Below, one piece after another: positions 63,245 to 64,000 of a stretch of 64,000 nt of DNA. Made by a program: the position numbers and the translations under genes. Location of the stretch: the NCBI GenBank assembly GCA_016865015.1, contig CP018226.1, forward strand, positions 2,945,001 through 3,009,000, written 5' to 3'. This stretch comes from Rhizobiales bacterium IMCC20636. GTDB lineage: Bacteria; Pseudomonadota; Alphaproteobacteria; Rhizobiales; GCA-2746425. The notes under the pieces were generated by a model. That model had not been told where the DNA came from and ran no database searches. It was given only the letters and a program-made list of their open reading frames with translations. Numbering within the stretch: the stretch's first letter is position 1; the number at the start of each line of letters is the position of its first letter.

Positions 63245-63934
63245 TCAGACGCGCGCCAAAGTCCAACGTACAATGTCGCTGATGACCTCGTCCATGGCTT
63301 CGTCAATGGCAAAGACAGCGTCTTCAATGCTGTCTGTCGGCGCAAAAGCGCTGGCGCTGAATTCCCGGGAGCCTGCTACCTGGCCGGTTCTGTCATTCAC
63401 AATTTTTACAGAGATATCGATGATAGCGGACTGTGTAATGGCATCAAACTCGAAAGAGCGCAGGTTCGACAAGATCTGGTAGTCAATGACCAGCCCATCT
63501 CCGGGTTTGCCTACGGCTTTGGTCCTGCCAGTCGCCTCAAAGGATTCCTGCAGTTTCACCTGCACCAATCTTGGCAACGTATCGGCCCATTGCGCCCTTG
63601 GAAAATAATTCAGCTCAGATGCCGATGGCCGAACGACAATTCCGTTGCCAGCCAACGCCTGCAAGGCACCGGGTTCGACAATCAGTAATTGCCCTGCATG
63701 GCCCCTAAGTTTCGAAATATCTGTGGGTGCCGACAAATCAAAGGTGCGCGATGCAGGTGGTGTCAGCAAAATACAGCCTGACAGAACAAGGCTCAGGGCT
63801 GCGGCGACAACCAGGTTTGCGCCCCATTTACAAGGGCACACCCTTCCATCGGATCGATGTGGACGCTTGTCTTGTTTCCTGTAAAAGGCCAAAGCCAACT
63901 CACTATCACTTGCGGAGTTTGGAGAAATTAACAT
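63245..63934 (-). CDS. ABC-type transport auxiliary lipoprotein (PF03886-like)
   Basis: A 229-residue lipoprotein. A lipobox LSGC follows the hydrophobic stretch NLVVAAALSLVLSG (cysteine about residue 53). The mature part matches the ABC_trans_aux/PqiC-like family, with the pattern RTFDLSAPTDIS, the strand LIVEPGALQALAGNGIVVR, YFPRAQWADTLPRLVQVKLQ and YQILSNLRSFEF. Such proteins work with Mla/Pqi-type lipid transporters (ATPase, permease, MCE protein), whose genes would lie upstream, beyond the right edge. The N-terminus before the signal is unusually long; a GTG near 63841 may be the true start. Confidence 0.82.
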   Translation of the reverse strand: MLISPNSASDSELALAFYRKQDKRPHRSDGRVCPCKWGANLVVAAALSLVLSGCILLTPPASRTFDLSAPTDISKLRGHAGQLLIVEPGALQALAGNGIVVRPSASELNYFPRAQWADTLPRLVQVKLQESFEATGRTKAVGKPGDGLVIDYQILSNLRSFEFDAITQSAIIDISVKIVNDRTGQVAGSREFSASAFAPTDSIEDAVFAIDEAMDEVISDIVRWTLARV

Positions 63935-64000
63935 CTTTGCTTTTGAACAGAGATTCCCAAGAAATCAAGCGCCCCCACCCGTTTCGGATGCGAGTGTTGC

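Overview
The window looks like chromosomal DNA of an alphaproteobacterium of the order Hyphomicrobiales (Rhizobiales), probably a free-living, possibly marine, aerobe. The evidence is a Rhizobiales-type porin, fused CysN-CysC, the F0 order atpI-atpB-atpE-b'-b, the mutY / DUF721 / DsbA / smc block, a giant apolipoprotein-like polar-growth protein of the GPR/RgsE type, and alphaproteobacterial palindromic intergenic repeats built on ATTCTCGGA/TCCGAGAAT arms. Base composition looks moderate by eye. No rRNA, tRNA or CRISPR array was recognised.

Layout. 0.3-4.2 kb: soluble lytic transglycosylase, alpha/beta hydrolase, membrane-anchored helix-hairpin-helix protein and a 34-residue membrane peptide. 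4.3-8.0 kb: sulfate assimilation genes cysD-cysNC-cysQ, each junction overlapping by one base. 8.3-13.7 kb: an unrecognised Cys-rich protein, a porin and two tandem repeat arrays (230-bp and 326-bp units). 13.7-16.9 kb: UDP-glucose dehydrogenase and a TPR-sulfotransferase. 16.9-25.4 kb: a divergent catabolic and transport locus. On the minus strand it has an isopropylmalate-dehydrogenase-like enzyme, a Gfo/Idh/MocA oxidoreductase, a GntR regulator and a lactonase-like metallohydrolase. On the plus strand it has a TakP-like TRAP transporter, a monooxygenase-fold protein and an AEC transporter. An AT-rich palindrome lies in the shared control region. 25.7-29.4 kb: recQ, a DUF1223 protein, a repeat-rich stretch and an IS481-type transposase remnant. 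29.4-34.0 kb: rsgA, ETF-ubiquinone oxidoreductase, uracil-DNA glycosylase-like protein, moaB. 34.0-36.9 kb: an accessory insert with an orphan OLD-family ATPase/TOPRIM nuclease. 37.0-51.0 kb: mostly housekeeping (radical SAM protein, rnhB, F0 ATP synthase operon, smc, DsbA-like protein, DUF721, mutY, MFS transporter, flavin reductase, adrenodoxin-type ferredoxin). 51.0-58.3 kb: the 1906-residue GPR/RgsE-like protein, with a CtrA-like box upstream and a MITE-like element downstream. 58.3-64 kb: an RND efflux pair and an ABC-transport auxiliary lipoprotein, whose partners probably lie beyond the right edge.

The most interesting items are the GPR-like growth-pole gene with its 40-residue repeats and CtrA-like site, the palindrome-paired tandem arrays flanking the porin, the uncharacterised catabolic locus, and the orphan OLD nuclease set into an otherwise housekeeping block. 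Function assignments rest on motif recognition from the sequence alone; no database search was run.
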